DNA from: Novosphingobium sp. Chol11
GTDB taxonomy: Bacteria; Pseudomonadota; Alphaproteobacteria; Sphingomonadales; Sphingomonadaceae
NCBI RefSeq assembly: GCF_945870625.1
Contig: NZ_CAMBTS010000003.1
Span: 1 to 64,000 of the forward strand
Direction: 5' to 3'
Length of the DNA stretch: 64,000 nucleotides
Shown: positions 27,095 through 37,059 of the stretch, piece after piece
How positions within the stretch are numbered: position 1 is the stretch's first letter
Layout of the letters: every line of letters starts with the position of its first letter
Notes under the pieces: generated by a model
What the model was told of the DNA's origin: nothing
Databases searched by the model: none
The model's input: only the letters and a program-made list of their open reading frames with translations
Position numbers and translations under genes: made by a program

Positions 27095-27963
27095 CCACCC
27101 CCTTGGCCGAAACCGATGCACGCGCGCTCGCCTCGGGCAAAGGGCACCGCGACGAGAATTTCCCGGTCGCCTCGTTCGTGCTTAAGCCTGAGCATCGCGC
27201 ACCGGTCATGGATTTCTATCGCTTCGCGCGGCTGGCCGATGACATTGCCGACGATCCAACCTCGCCGCCTGCAACAAAGCTGGCGCTGCTGGCGCAAATG
27301 CGCGCCGGAATAGATGGCACCTCACAGGCCAATCCCGAAGCTACCCAGTTGGCGCAAACGATGGCGCAGCGCGGGCTCGATCCGGCGCATGCGCGGGATC
27401 TGCTGAGTGCGTTCAAGCGCGATGCGCGCGGCGATCCCACGCCGACGTGGGACGCGCTGATGGATTATTGCCGTTACTCGGCGATGCCCGTCGGCCGCTA
27501 TGTGCTCGATGTTCACGGCGAGGCGCGGACAACCTGGCCCGCCAACGATGCGCTTTGCGCCGCGCTGCAGATCATCAATCATCTGCAGGATTGCGCGAAG
27601 GATTATCGCGCGATCCGCCGCGTCTATCTTCCGGCGGACATGCTGGCCGCGCACGGCAGTTCGGAGCAAGACTTGGACCATGCCGCCGCAACGCCGGGGC
27701 TGCGCGCCGTCATCCATGATCTGGCCCTGCGCGTGCAGGGACTGCTGGCCGAATCCAAAGAGTTTTCCGGTATGATCCGCGATGCGCGTCTCGCCATGGA
27801 GGTGGCGATCATTCATGGCCTCGCGGCAGACCTCGCCGCGCGCCTTGTTGCCCGCGATCCGCTGGCCGAGCGGGTGCATCACACCAAGTTCGAGGCAGCA
27901 GGGCTTGCGCTGCGCGCAGGCGCTGGGCAATGGTGGAATCGATTGAGGAGCCGCGCCCGATGA
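27091..27963 (+). CDS. hpnC: hydroxysqualene synthase HpnC
   Basis: Member of the squalene/phytoene synthase family. In the HpnCDE route HpnD joins two farnesyl diphosphates to presqualene diphosphate, HpnC converts that to hydroxysqualene and HpnE reduces it to squalene. The first aspartate-rich motif is RLADDIADDP (about residue 47) and the second LQDCAKDYRAIRRVYLP (about residue 165). ENFPVASFVL near the N-terminus is characteristic of HpnC. Length 290 residues. ATGA overlaps on both sides couple it to hpnB and hpnD. Confidence 0.94.
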   Translation: MTTPLAETDARALASGKGHRDENFPVASFVLKPEHRAPVMDFYRFARLADDIADDPTSPPATKLALLAQMRAGIDGTSQANPEATQLAQTMAQRGLDPAHARDLLSAFKRDARGDPTPTWDALMDYCRYSAMPVGRYVLDVHGEARTTWPANDALCAALQIINHLQDCAKDYRAIRRVYLPADMLAAHGSSEQDLDHAAATPGLRAVIHDLALRVQGLLAESKEFSGMIRDARLAMEVAIIHGLAADLAARLVARDPLAERVHHTKFEAAGLALRAGAGQWWNRLRSRAR

Positions 27964-28799
27964 ATGCCGACCAGACGCCCGCGGCCCTGCAATCCCAGGT
28001 TTCGGGTAGCTCGTTCTATGCCGGTATGCGCGTGCTCCCGCCTGCGCGGCGCGAAGCGATGTATGCCGTTTACGGCTTTTGCCGCGCGGTGGACGACATT
28101 GCCGACGACCACGAAGGCGAGCGAGCTTTGCGCCGCGCCGCGCTTCAGGCATGGCGCGATGATATTAACAATCTCTACGCCGGGCGTGCGCCCGGTGCCG
28201 CCGCGCTGGTTGCCCCGGCGGTGGAGCAATTCGGCCTCGATGCCGCCGATTTTCATGCGGTGATCGATGGCATGGCGATGGATATCGAGGCGGACATCTG
28301 CGCGCCCGACGCGGCAACGCTGGACCTTTATTGCGACCGGGTTGCTTCTGCCGTGGGGCGGCTTTCAGTCAAGATTTTCGGCATGAAGCACGCGCCGGGG
28401 ATCGAACTGGCGCATCATCTTGGCCGCGCGCTTCAGCTCACCAATATTTTGCGCGATATCGATGAAGATGCCGAGATTGGCCGGGCCTATCTGCCGCGCG
28501 AGCATTTGCTCGCGGCCGGGGTGAATATCGATACACCCGCGCACATCGCCATGGATGATCATGTCGATAAGGCCTGCCGCGATGTCGCCGCGCTCGCCCA
28601 TGTCCATTTTGCCGCCGCCAGCAAGATTCTCGCCGCGCGCCCCAAAGGCCACCTGATCGCGCCGCGCCTGATGGCCGCTGTCTATTCAAAGATTTTGCGG
28701 CGTATGGAAGCGGCGGGCTGGAACAAGCCGCGCCATCGGATCAAAGTCGGCAAGGCCGAACTGATCTGGACCGTCGTGCGCGTCGGCCTGCTGGGTTAA
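27960..28799 (+). CDS. hpnD: presqualene diphosphate synthase HpnD
   Basis: Squalene/phytoene synthase family enzyme condensing two farnesyl diphosphates to presqualene diphosphate. First acidic motif AVDDIADDHEGE (about residue 45) and second LRDIDEDAEIGRAYLP (about residue 162) are intact; SSFYAGMRVLPPARREAMYAVYGFCRA is the usual N-terminus. Length 279 residues. It overlaps the hpnC stop by ATGA and is followed by hpnE after a 26-bp gap. Confidence 0.94.
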   Translation: MNADQTPAALQSQVSGSSFYAGMRVLPPARREAMYAVYGFCRAVDDIADDHEGERALRRAALQAWRDDINNLYAGRAPGAAALVAPAVEQFGLDAADFHAVIDGMAMDIEADICAPDAATLDLYCDRVASAVGRLSVKIFGMKHAPGIELAHHLGRALQLTNILRDIDEDAEIGRAYLPREHLLAAGVNIDTPAHIAMDDHVDKACRDVAALAHVHFAAASKILAARPKGHLIAPRLMAAVYSKILRRMEAAGWNKPRHRIKVGKAELIWTVVRVGLLG

Positions 28800-28825
28800 A
28801 TCCAATGACGACAGGGCAAGGCTGA

Positions 28826-30073
28826 ATGCGCGCAGCGCATGTCGTCGGTGCGGGCCTCGCAGGGTTGTCAGCAGCCATGGTGCTGGCCGAGGCAGGTTTT
28901 GCCGTCACCATCCATGAAGCAGCGCCGCGCGCCGGCGGCCGCTGCCGATCATATTACGATGCCCAGCTCGGGCAGGAAATCGACAACGGCAACCACATCG
29001 TCTTCTCGGGCAACGAAGCGGTCAATCGTTACCTCGCGCGGATCGGCACGAGCGACAAACTGAGCGGCCCTGCGCATGCTGATTTCGATTTCCACGATCT
29101 GGGCGATGATACCCGCTGGACGCTGAAGGTTAACGATGGGCGCTTTCCCGGCTGGGTGTTCGATGCAGCCCGGCGCGCACCCGGCACTACGATTGCCGAT
29201 CATCTGGCGCTGGCGCGGTTGGCGGTGGCGCGCCGCCAGACCGTGATCGGCGATATCGCCCCCACCTCGGGCCTGTTCTGGGAGCGGGTGGTCGAACCCA
29301 TGCTCCTCGCCGTGCTCAATTGCCCCCCGGCGGGGGGCTCGGCGTGGCTGGCAGGGCGCTTTCTGATGGCCTCATTTGCGCGGGGCGGCGCGGCCTGCCG
29401 CCCGATGGTGGCAGAGCCGACGCTCGATGCCGCCTTTGTCGATCCCGCGCTGGCCTGGCTGGCCGAGCGCGGTGTAACGGTCAACTTCGGCGCGCGCCTG
29501 CGCAGCGTGCGCCTCGCCGGTGAACAGACCGCGGGCCTTGATTTCGGCGCGGGCGAAGTGGATGTGAGTGAAGCGCAAGTGATCTTTGCCGTGCCGCCCA
29601 ATGTGGTGAGCGCATTGGTTCCGGCGATCCCGGTGCCCGATGCCTTCTGCGCCATTCTCAACGCGCATTTTGCCATCGAACCACCCCGCGGCGCGCCGCC
29701 CGTGACCGCGCTCATCCATTCGACCGCGCAATGGGTGCTGTGCCATCCGGGCCGCGTGTCGGTCACGGTCAGCGGCGCGGATGACCTGATTGATCAGGGG
29801 CGCGAGGAACTGGCGGCGCGGCTCTGGTCCGATGTGCAGGCCACGCTGGGGATCACCGCGCCCCTCCCCGCGTGGCAGGTGGTCAAGGAAAAGCGCGCCA
29901 CGTTTGCCGCCACCCCCGCGCAGGACGCAAAGCGGCCAGCGGCAAAAACCCGCTGGCGCAATCTTTTCCTTGCGGGCGATTGGACGCAGACCCGCCTGCC
30001 AGCCACGATCGAAGGCGCCATCCAGTCAGGCGAAACCGCCGCCCGTCTGGCCAGCGCGCACTTGCGGCGCTAA
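28826..30073 (+). CDS. hpnE: hydroxysqualene dehydroxylase HpnE
   Basis: FAD-dependent amine-oxidase-fold enzyme that reduces hydroxysqualene to squalene. The FAD-binding dinucleotide motif VVGAGLAGLSAAMVLAEAG starts at residue 6, with IHEAAPRAGGRC next, and DNGNHIVFSGN about residue 53. The C-terminal FAD contact LFLAGDWTQTRLPATIEGA is complete, followed by IQSGETAA. Length 415 residues. Tightly placed between hpnD and shc (9-bp gap to shc). Confidence 0.93.
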   Translation: MRAAHVVGAGLAGLSAAMVLAEAGFAVTIHEAAPRAGGRCRSYYDAQLGQEIDNGNHIVFSGNEAVNRYLARIGTSDKLSGPAHADFDFHDLGDDTRWTLKVNDGRFPGWVFDAARRAPGTTIADHLALARLAVARRQTVIGDIAPTSGLFWERVVEPMLLAVLNCPPAGGSAWLAGRFLMASFARGGAACRPMVAEPTLDAAFVDPALAWLAERGVTVNFGARLRSVRLAGEQTAGLDFGAGEVDVSEAQVIFAVPPNVVSALVPAIPVPDAFCAILNAHFAIEPPRGAPPVTALIHSTAQWVLCHPGRVSVTVSGADDLIDQGREELAARLWSDVQATLGITAPLPAWQVVKEKRATFAATPAQDAKRPAAKTRWRNLFLAGDWTQTRLPATIEGAIQSGETAARLASAHLRR

Positions 30074-30082
30074 TAGCTCCTT

Positions 30083-32035
30083 ATGGCCTCGCTAATGCAC
30101 TCTTCTTCGCTCGCTGACGACCCTTTGACCTGCCTCGATGAAGCGGTCGACCGCGCCGTCGCCGCGCTCGGCCAAGTCCAGCGCGAAGACGGTCACTGGG
30201 TGTTCGAACTCGAAGCCGACGCGACAATCCCTGCGGAATATGTTCTGCTCAAGCACTATCTGGGCGAACCGCGCGACCTTCCGCGCGAGGCCGCGATCGG
30301 CCGCTATCTGCGCCGCATTCAAGGCAGCCATGGCGGATGGCCGCTGTTTCATGGCGGCGCGTTCGATATCAGCGCCACCATCAAAGCGTATTACGCGCTC
30401 AAAATTATCGGCGATACCATCGACTTGCCGCACATGGCGCGCGCCCGCGCCGCGATCCTGGCGGCGGGCGGTGCGGCGGCGAGCAATGTGTTCACCCGCA
30501 TCCAGCTGGCGCTGTTTGGCGCAGGGCCATGGTCTGCCGTGCCCACCATGCCGACCGAGCTGATCCTGCTGCCGCGCTGGTTCCCGGTACATCTTTCGAA
30601 AATGGCCTATTGGGCGCGCACCGTGATCGTCCCGCTGCTGGTGCTCACCAACCAACGCCCGGTGGCGCGCAATCCGCTCGGCGTGAAGGTCGATGAACTT
30701 TATGCGCCGGGCCGCGCCAAGCCAGTGGTGCAGGCGAAGACCAAGTTCTTGTGGAAGCACGGTTTTGCCGCGCTCGACGGCGTGCTCAAGGCCGTCGATC
30801 CACTGTGGCCAGCGGCCTTGCGAAAGCGCGCTACCGCCGCCTGCGTCGATTTCGTCACCGAGCGACTGAACGGCGAGGACGGGCTGGGCGCGATCTATCC
30901 TGCCATGGCGAACAGCGTGATGATGTTCGATTGCCTCGGCTATCCAGAAGACCATCCCCACCGCGCCATCGCGCGCCAGTCGGTCGAAAAGCTGGTCGCG
31001 CTGCGCGAGGACGGCGAGATTTATTGCCAGCCCTGCGTCTCGCCGGTGTGGGACACTGCCCTGACTGCGCATGCCATGCTCGAGGTCGGCGGCGAGGAAG
31101 CAGAGCGCCGCGCCGAAGCCGCGCTGGCATGGCTGAAGCCGCGCCAGGTGCTCGATGTCAAAGGCGATTGGGCCGAGCAGCGCCCCGATGTCCGCCCCGG
31201 CGGCTGGGCGTTTCAATACAACAACGCGCATTATCCCGATCTCGATGATACCGCCGTGGTGGTCATGGCGATGGACCGGGCGAAGAACTCGGCCGATTAC
31301 GAGCAGGCCATCGCACGCGGCGCCGAATGGACCGTCGGCCTGCAATCGAGGAACGGCGGCTGGGGCGCGTTCGATGCAGACAACACGCACGATTACCTCA
31401 ACAACATCCCCTTTGCCGATCACGGCGCTCTGCTCGATCCGCCCACCGCCGATGTTTCCGCGCGCTGCGTCTCGATGCTCGCGCAGATCGGCGAGCCGCT
31501 CACCAGTCCTCGGATGAAGGCCGCGCTCGCCTATCTGGAGGCCGAGCAGGAGCCCGACGGCAGCTGGTTCGGGCGCTGGGGGGTCAATTACATCTACGGC
31601 ACATGGTCGGTGCTTTGCGCGCTCAATGCCGCCAAAATCGATCCCGCCGGGCCCATGGTGCGCAAAGCCGCCGCCTGGCTCATCGCGATCCAGAACGCCG
31701 ATGGCGGCTGGGGCGAGGATTGCGAAAGCTATGCGCTCGATTACAAGGGCTATACGCCTGCGCCTTCCACCGCTTCGCAAACCGCATGGGCGCTGCTCGG
31801 ACTAATGGCGGTGGGCGTAACCGGCCATCCGGCGGTCGCACGCGGCATCGCCTATTTGCAAGACACGCAAACCGATGACGGGCTGTGGGAGCAGGAGCAT
31901 TACACCGGCGGTGGTTTCCCGCGCGTGTTTTATCTGCGTTATCATGGATATCCCAAATTCTTCCCGATGTGGGCCTTGGCGCGCTATCGCAACCTTATGC
32001 GGTCCAATGCGCGCGAAGTGGCATGGGGCATGTGA
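30083..32035 (+). CDS. shc: squalene-hopene cyclase
   Basis: Membrane-associated triterpene cyclase (HpnF) that turns squalene into hopene and hopanol. The catalytic acid motif is PDLDDTAVVVMA (DxDD type, about residue 382), and several QW repeats are visible, such as DGHWVFELE, GSHGGWPLF, SRNGGWGAFDADN, EPDGSWFGRWGVNYIYG and NADGGWGEDCESY, spread through the protein. GFPRVFYLRYHGYPKFFP near the end is a family hallmark. Length 650 residues is normal. Its 3' end overlaps the start of hpnG by 13 bp. Confidence 0.96.
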   Translation: MASLMHSSSLADDPLTCLDEAVDRAVAALGQVQREDGHWVFELEADATIPAEYVLLKHYLGEPRDLPREAAIGRYLRRIQGSHGGWPLFHGGAFDISATIKAYYALKIIGDTIDLPHMARARAAILAAGGAAASNVFTRIQLALFGAGPWSAVPTMPTELILLPRWFPVHLSKMAYWARTVIVPLLVLTNQRPVARNPLGVKVDELYAPGRAKPVVQAKTKFLWKHGFAALDGVLKAVDPLWPAALRKRATAACVDFVTERLNGEDGLGAIYPAMANSVMMFDCLGYPEDHPHRAIARQSVEKLVALREDGEIYCQPCVSPVWDTALTAHAMLEVGGEEAERRAEAALAWLKPRQVLDVKGDWAEQRPDVRPGGWAFQYNNAHYPDLDDTAVVVMAMDRAKNSADYEQAIARGAEWTVGLQSRNGGWGAFDADNTHDYLNNIPFADHGALLDPPTADVSARCVSMLAQIGEPLTSPRMKAALAYLEAEQEPDGSWFGRWGVNYIYGTWSVLCALNAAKIDPAGPMVRKAAAWLIAIQNADGGWGEDCESYALDYKGYTPAPSTASQTAWALLGLMAVGVTGHPAVARGIAYLQDTQTDDGLWEQEHYTGGGFPRVFYLRYHGYPKFFPMWALARYRNLMRSNAREVAWGM

Positions 32036-32676
32036 GCGGGGCCATCCTCGTCGCTACCGGCACCAAGCGCGAGGCGGCGACGCTGACGCAGTCGGGTTTT
32101 CTGGTTATTCCCGGCGGGGGCGATGCCGCCGCTCTCACAGCAAAGTTGATTGCAGCCGCGCCGGGCGCGCGCGGGGTGATGAGCTTCGGCTTTGCAGGCG
32201 CGCTGGATGATGCCTTGAAGCTGGGCGACTGGGTCATCGGGGAGCGGGTGGCAGGCGCTGCTCAAGCCACGTGCGATCCGGCGTGGGCGCAGACTTTGGC
32301 GGCGCAGATCCCCGGCGCACGCCGCGGCGCATGCTATGCCGATGGGCGGCTGATCGCAGACGCCTCGGAAAAACGAGAGCTCGGACAGCGCGGACTGCTC
32401 GCTGCCGATATGGAAAGCCACATTGCCGCGCAAATCGCCGTCGAGCTCGACTTGCCGTTTGCCATTGTTCGCTGTGTTTCGGACGAAGCACGCCATATCC
32501 TGCCCCCCGCCATCGCCCATGCCATGCGCCCAGACGGCGGGGTTGATGGCTGGTCGATGCTCGGCTCGGTGCTGCGCAAGCCGCAGCAACTGCCGAACCT
32601 TGCAGGCACCATTAGCGGTTTTCTGCGGGCGATGACGGCACTCAAACAGGGAGCGGCCTACATCAGGCCGTGCTGA
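32023..32676 (+). CDS. hpnG: hopanoid-associated phosphorylase/nucleosidase HpnG
   Basis: Nucleoside-phosphorylase-fold enzyme; HpnG removes adenine from adenosylhopane, the step after HpnH. Features: [14 protein letters not shown] at the N-terminus, [32 protein letters not shown] (the conserved ADMES active-site segment), and IVRCVSDEA. Length about 217 residues. The ATG at 32023 lies inside the end of shc; a GTG at 32032 overlapping the shc stop is an alternative. Its 3' end overlaps the convergent arsH by 14 bp. Confidence 0.92.
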   Translation: MGHVSGAILVATGTKREAATLTQSGFLVIPGGGDAAALTAKLIAAAPGARGVMSFGFAGALDDALKLGDWVIGERVAGAAQATCDPAWAQTLAAQIPGARRGACYADGRLIADASEKRELGQRGLLAADMESHIAAQIAVELDLPFAIVRCVSDEARHILPPAIAHAMRPDGGVDGWSMLGSVLRKPQQLPNLAGTISGFLRAMTALKQGAAYIRPC

Positions 32677-33406
32677 CCAAATCAGTTTGATCCGCCGGGC
32701 TTGTCACCAGATGGCCCCGTTCCACCCGCTCGGAATAACGGTCGATCAACCGATCGCCGTAGGGCCGCAGCAACACCGTGAAGCGCACCAGCTCCTCGAC
32801 GACATCGACAATCCGGTCATAATAGCTGGATGGCAGCATGCGTCCGTCCGCATCGAATTCCTGATAGGCCTTGGCGACGCTGGACTGGTTGGGGACGGTG
32901 AACATCCGCATCCACCGGCCCAGAATGCGCAGCGAATTAACCGAGTTGAAGGATTGCGAACCCGCGCTGACCTGCATCACTGCCAGGGTGCGGCCCTGCG
33001 TCGGGCGCTGGCCTCTGAACTCCAGCGGCAAGTGATCGATCTGGGTCTTCATGATCCCGGTGATCTGGCCATGGCGCTCGGGGCTGCACCAGACCTGCCC
33101 TTCGGACCACAGCGAATGCGCGCGCAATTCTGCGACAGCGGGATGATCATCGCCCGCGATCTGATCGGGCAGCGGCAGGTCTGACGGATCGAAAATGCGC
33201 GTCTCGCAGCCGAAATAGCGCAGCAGGCGTGCCGACTCCTCGACCACAAGGCGCGAATAGGAACGTTCCCGCAACGAGCCATAGAGCAGCAGGATGCGCG
33301 GCGGCGGGTCCATCGCGCCAAGCCCAAGCGCCGGACGGCGATGCGCAAATTCCGGCTTCAACGCGGGCAGATGTTCGGGATCTGAAAGTTCGCGCAAGCG
33401 GCTCAT
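32663..33406 (-). CDS. arsH: arsenical resistance protein ArsH, NADPH-dependent FMN reductase
   Basis: Flavodoxin-fold NADPH:FMN oxidoreductase known to oxidise trivalent organoarsenicals. Motifs: [19 protein letters not shown] (FMN phosphate loop), [50 protein letters not shown] and [17 protein letters not shown], all characteristic of ArsH. Length 247 residues. It is the last gene of arsC-aqpS-arsH; each start overlaps the preceding stop by 4 bp, so translation is coupled. Confidence 0.94.
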   Translation of the reverse strand: MSRLRELSDPEHLPALKPEFAHRRPALGLGAMDPPPRILLLYGSLRERSYSRLVVEESARLLRYFGCETRIFDPSDLPLPDQIAGDDHPAVAELRAHSLWSEGQVWCSPERHGQITGIMKTQIDHLPLEFRGQRPTQGRTLAVMQVSAGSQSFNSVNSLRILGRWMRMFTVPNQSSVAKAYQEFDADGRMLPSSYYDRIVDVVEELVRFTVLLRPYGDRLIDRYSERVERGHLVTSPADQTDLVSTA

Positions 33407-34062
33407 CCCGCGTCACCGCCATCGAACAGCCACGCCCCGAGCCAATGTGCCGCCAGCGCCCCGGCAATCTGCGCGGCGATGAACGCCGGCACACTGGCGG
33501 GTGCAATCCCGCTGAACGTGTCGGTCAGCGCGCGCGCGATGGTGATCGCGGGGTTGGCAAAGCTGGTCGAAGCGGTGAACCAATAGGCGGCCGCGATATA
33601 GAGTGCCACGCTTGCCGCAACGCTATGCGGCGCAAACTTCACAGTGCCCAGAATTGTGAGCACCAAGCCGAACGTCGCGATGCCCTCAGCCAGCCACTGA
33701 CCTCCGCCCGCGCGGACATGCTGCGAAATCTGCAGGACCGGCAAGTCAAACATGGCATGCGCCGCGCACACGCCAAGAATACCGCCCACCAGCTGCACCG
33801 GGACATAAGCCAGCGCCAACGATGCGGGTTTTCCGCCGCGCAGATAGATGACCATGGTCACCGCAGGATTGAAATGCGCGCCTGAAATCGGCCCCAGCAT
33901 GGTGATCAGAACATAAAGGATCGCCGCTGTCGCCGCTGTATTGCCAGCCAGCGCAACCGCAACATTCCCGCCCGCCAGCTTCTCGGCCATGATACCCGAG
34001 CCGATCACGGTGGCAAACAGGAAAGCCGAGCCGATCGCCTCAGCGGCCAGCTTATGCTTCAC
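33403..34062 (-). CDS. aqpS: aquaglyceroporin of an arsenic operon (AqpS-like)
   Basis: MIP-family channel of 219 residues with six hydrophobic segments and both half-helix motifs: [12 protein letters not shown] and [13 protein letters not shown]. In Sinorhizobium meliloti an aquaporin AqpS replaces the usual arsenite pump and lets arsenite made by ArsC leave down its gradient. The same order is seen here: arsC, channel, arsH, with no ArsB or Acr3 pump. Starts inside the arsC stop (ATGA). By family alone it could conduct other small neutral solutes, but context favours arsenite. Confidence 0.9.
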   Translation of the reverse strand: MKHKLAAEAIGSAFLFATVIGSGIMAEKLAGGNVAVALAGNTAATAAILYVLITMLGPISGAHFNPAVTMVIYLRGGKPASLALAYVPVQLVGGILGVCAAHAMFDLPVLQISQHVRAGGGQWLAEGIATFGLVLTILGTVKFAPHSVAASVALYIAAAYWFTASTSFANPAITIARALTDTFSGIAPASVPAFIAAQIAGALAAHWLGAWLFDGGDAG

Positions 34063-34565
34063 GCCGCGCCTTCCATCTGGCCGATCGCCGCCAATGTTGC
34101 GGTTAGCGCCTCGCGATCCATCGTTTCAAACGGCAACGCCAGCAGCGCCTTGGCGCGCATCTCGAGCCAGCGCCACGTATCCTCGAATGCTGCGTCCTCG
34201 GATGCTTCGCCGCCTGCAACATCCGCCGGATCAACGAGGCCCCAATGCGCGCGCAGCGGAGTTCCGGGAAAAACCGGGCAGGCCTCGCCTGCAGCATTGC
34301 CGCACACAGTGATCGCCAGATCGATATGCGGCGCGCCCGGCCCGGTAAACTCGTTCCAGCTCTTGGAGCGAAAGCCGGCCGTGTCGATGCTCCGCCGCGC
34401 CAGCAGCCGCAGCGCGCCGGGATGAGGCACGCCTTTGGGCTTGCTGCCCGCGCTGAACGCCTGAACCCGCCACTGCGCCAGATGGTTGAAAATCGCCTCG
34501 CCCAAAATCGAGCGCGCAGAATTGCCAGTGCACAGCACCAGAATATTGAATGCCGCAACCGTCAT
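34059..34565 (-). CDS. arsC: arsenate reductase, low-molecular-weight phosphatase type (ArsC)
   Basis: Reduces arsenate to arsenite. The active-site P-loop is ILVLCTGNSARS (nucleophilic Cys, C-x5-S pattern) at about residue 12. The resolving cysteines are in ITVCGNAAGEACPVFPG, and the catalytic-aspartate segment is WGLVDPAD. Length 168 residues, slightly longer than the usual 130-145 because of a C-terminal helix. First of three coupled arsenic genes; 60 bp downstream of hpnH on the same strand, so it may be read from the hpnH promoter. No arsR is visible. Confidence 0.92.
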   Translation of the reverse strand: MTVAAFNILVLCTGNSARSILGEAIFNHLAQWRVQAFSAGSKPKGVPHPGALRLLARRSIDTAGFRSKSWNEFTGPGAPHIDLAITVCGNAAGEACPVFPGTPLRAHWGLVDPADVAGGEASEDAAFEDTWRWLEMRAKALLALPFETMDREALTATLAAIGQMEGAA

Positions 34566-34625
34566 GATGCATATCCCCGATGCTTATGTCTGCAGACCGC
34601 GCGGCCAAGCGCCCCGCCCGCCCCC

Positions 34626-35771
34626 TCAGGCGACCTTATGCACCCGCTTGTCTGCATCCGGATTGGCCGCCTTGATCAGCGCCAGTTCGCGCTCGACATG
34701 GCTGGAATGCACATCCTCCGCGGGCCGTGCGTTCGACAGGTCGATGTCTTTAGCCATCGGCCCTTCGGTGCGCACCCCCTTGCGGCTCACCGTGAACATC
34801 TTGAGCGGATTGCGGATCGCATCGCTGGCAGCGGTGCCTTCGAACCCGCAGTGCACCATGCAGTTCGAGCATTTCTCGTACTTGCCAACGCCGTACTGAT
34901 CCCAGTCGGTGCCTTCCATCAATTCGGCAAAGCTCTGCACATAGCCCTCGCCCACCAGATAGCAGGGCTTTTGCCAACCGAACACGGTGCGCAGCGGCAT
35001 CGACCAGGGCGTGCATTCATAAGTCTGATTACCCGCGAGGAAATCGAGGAACAGCGGCGAATTGGTAAAGGTCCACTTGCGACCGCCATCGCCCCGGCGA
35101 AACACATCGCGGAAGAAATTCTTGGTCCTCTCGCGCGTCAGGAAATGCTCCTGATCGGGCGCACGTTCATAAGCATAGCCGGGCGAGATCGTGATCTCGA
35201 CATCGCGCGCCTTCATCTCGTCAAAGAACGCGGCCAGCCGCTCAGAGCTCGCGCCATCGAACACGGTGCAATTGACCTGAACGCGAAAGCCCTTGGCCTT
35301 GGCCAGCTCGATCGCCTCGATCGCCACTTCGTAAGTGCCGTCCTGATCTACCGCATGATCGTGCATGCCCTTGTCGCCATCGAGATGGATCGACCACGTG
35401 AAAAAGGCCGACGGCGCATAGTCGTTGATCTTCTTTTTGAGCAGCAGTGCATTGGTGCACAGGATCACGAATTTCTTCTTGGCGATATAGCCCTGCACGA
35501 TCCGGGGCATATCGCGGTGAAGCAAAGGCTCGCCGCCCGCGATCGACACGGCCGGCGCGCCGCATTCGTCAATCGCGGCCATGCACTGGTCATAGCTCAG
35601 CCGCTGGTTCAGGATCGCATCGGGATAATCGATCTTACCGCATCCAGGGCACGCCAGATTGCAGCGCAGCAGCGGCTCCAGCATCAGCACCAGCGGATAT
35701 TTTCCGCCCTTGATATGCTGGCGAACGGTGTAGCTGCCAATGCGCAGCAGCGGAGAAAGCGGCAGGCTCAT
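34626..35771 (-). CDS. hpnH: adenosylhopane synthase, radical SAM protein HpnH
   Basis: Radical SAM enzyme that joins a 5'-deoxyadenosyl group to diploptene, starting the C35 hopanoid side chain. The cluster motif is LLRCNLACPGCGKIDYP near residue 37, then SIAGGEPLLH, and a C-terminal cysteine-rich YEKCSNCMVHCGFEG that belongs to the family's SPASM-like tail. N-terminus MSLPLSPLLRIGSYTVRQHI is diagnostic and sets the start at 35771. Length 381 residues. Between ispH (10-bp gap upstream) and arsC. Confidence 0.95.
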   Translation of the reverse strand: MSLPLSPLLRIGSYTVRQHIKGGKYPLVLMLEPLLRCNLACPGCGKIDYPDAILNQRLSYDQCMAAIDECGAPAVSIAGGEPLLHRDMPRIVQGYIAKKKFVILCTNALLLKKKINDYAPSAFFTWSIHLDGDKGMHDHAVDQDGTYEVAIEAIELAKAKGFRVQVNCTVFDGASSERLAAFFDEMKARDVEITISPGYAYERAPDQEHFLTRERTKNFFRDVFRRGDGGRKWTFTNSPLFLDFLAGNQTYECTPWSMPLRTVFGWQKPCYLVGEGYVQSFAELMEGTDWDQYGVGKYEKCSNCMVHCGFEGTAASDAIRNPLKMFTVSRKGVRTEGPMAKDIDLSNARPAEDVHSSHVERELALIKAANPDADKRVHKVA

Positions 35772-35781
35772 TTCTGGTATC

Positions 35782-36738
35782 CTAGCAATTGGCCGCGGCG
35801 CTGCGCGCCATGGCACCATCCCGAAGCTCACGCGGAAGCGCGAATTCGATCTTTTCTTCCACGCCGTCAAGCGCCGACACTTCGACCGGGCCAAGACGGC
35901 GCATCGCGGCAATCACATGATCGATCAGCTCGTCGGGTGCCGAAGCACCGGCGGTCAGCCCCACGGCGTTGACCCCTTCGAACCAGGCTGGATCGAGCCC
36001 GTCACCATCGGCCACCAGATAGCTGGGCAGGCCAAGCTCGACCCCGATTTCGCGAAGACGGCTGGAGTTCGAGCTGTTTTCCGCGCCGACGACGATCAGG
36101 ATATCGGAAACCCGGCACAGGTCGCGCACCGCGCTCTGGCGGTTCTGCGTGGCGTAACAGATGTCGGCGATGTCGGGGCCGGCCACATCTTCGAAGGCCG
36201 CATGCAGCGCCGCGATAACCGTGCGCGTATCGTCGACGCTCAGTGTGGTCTGCGTGACATAGGCGATTGGCGCGCTGCGATCGATCGGCAGTGATTCGAC
36301 ATCGGCCGGAGTGGACACCAGATAAACCGGCGCATCGATCTGGCCAATCGTGCCTTCGACTTCGGCGTGGCCCGCGTGGCCGATCAAAACGATGGTGCGG
36401 CCCGCCGTGACATAGCGCCGCCCCTGATTGTGCACTTTGGTGACGAGCGGGCAAGTCGCGTCGATCACCGGAAGACCGCGCGCGGCGGCTTCTTCTTCAA
36501 CCGCCCGGGCGACCCCGTGGGCGCTGAAGATAGTCATTGCGCCGGGCGGGATATCGCTCAGCTCGTCCACGAAAATCGCGCCCTTGCTGCGCAACTTTTC
36601 CACGACATGACGGTTATGCACGATCTCATGCCGGACATAAACCGGAGCACCGTGCAGCTTGAGGGCGCGCTCGACAATCTCGATCGCGCGAACCACACCG
36701 GCACAGAATCCTCTTGGTTGGGCCAAAATTGCGCGCAA
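35782..36738 (-). CDS. ispH: 4-hydroxy-3-methylbut-2-enyl diphosphate reductase
   Basis: Fe-S enzyme giving isopentenyl and dimethylallyl diphosphate, the last step of the MEP pathway. The three cluster cysteines are visible: [25 protein letters not shown] and [11 protein letters not shown]; the substrate-binding HGV (SAHGVARAV) and [11 protein letters not shown] are intact. I place the start at TTG 36738 because a GGAGG lies 5 bases before it and IspH proteins start shortly before this cysteine; a further TTG at 36786 lacks such a site. It leads the ispH-hpnH pair, linking isoprenoid supply to hopanoids. Confidence 0.94.
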   Translation of the reverse strand: MRAILAQPRGFCAGVVRAIEIVERALKLHGAPVYVRHEIVHNRHVVEKLRSKGAIFVDELSDIPPGAMTIFSAHGVARAVEEEAAARGLPVIDATCPLVTKVHNQGRRYVTAGRTIVLIGHAGHAEVEGTIGQIDAPVYLVSTPADVESLPIDRSAPIAYVTQTTLSVDDTRTVIAALHAAFEDVAGPDIADICYATQNRQSAVRDLCRVSDILIVVGAENSSNSSRLREIGVELGLPSYLVADGDGLDPAWFEGVNAVGLTAGASAPDELIDHVIAAMRRLGPVEVSALDGVEEKIEFALPRELRDGAMARSAAANC

Positions 36739-37059
36739 AGCTGCCTCCAATCGCCACCGTTTTAGCCGAATTCGATCCCGGCCCAAACGTCTTTTCGGAT
36801 AAACGGTCTCTTATTGCGCTATAGCCATGTTTGCCGGGAACAAAAGCCCCCGGGCTTCGGATAGGCTCCCGCTGGCGCAATTGATGTTTGCCCGCTGCAA
36901 AATCTGCAGCGCCCATGGCGCGCTTCTGGCAAGGTTAACCTTGCAACTGGCATGGCCCTGCGCTCTGGCCAGCAACACGGCATTAGGACCGTATGCTCTG
37001 GCTGGACCGGGTCGTTTGCCGCCGGTATAGCAGGCAGCATCGGGTGCAGGAAATTTCGC

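Noticed and set aside
30092-31780. 562-codon minus-strand frame opposite squalene-hopene cyclase
   Set aside because: No family motif; composition is that of an antisense shadow of shc, which is unambiguous.
34564-34620. Plus-strand peptide beginning MHIPDAYVC, resembling the start of CbiM-type proteins
   Set aside because: The similarity is limited to a few residues and nothing of the family follows; the stretch is the intergenic gap between hpnH and arsC.
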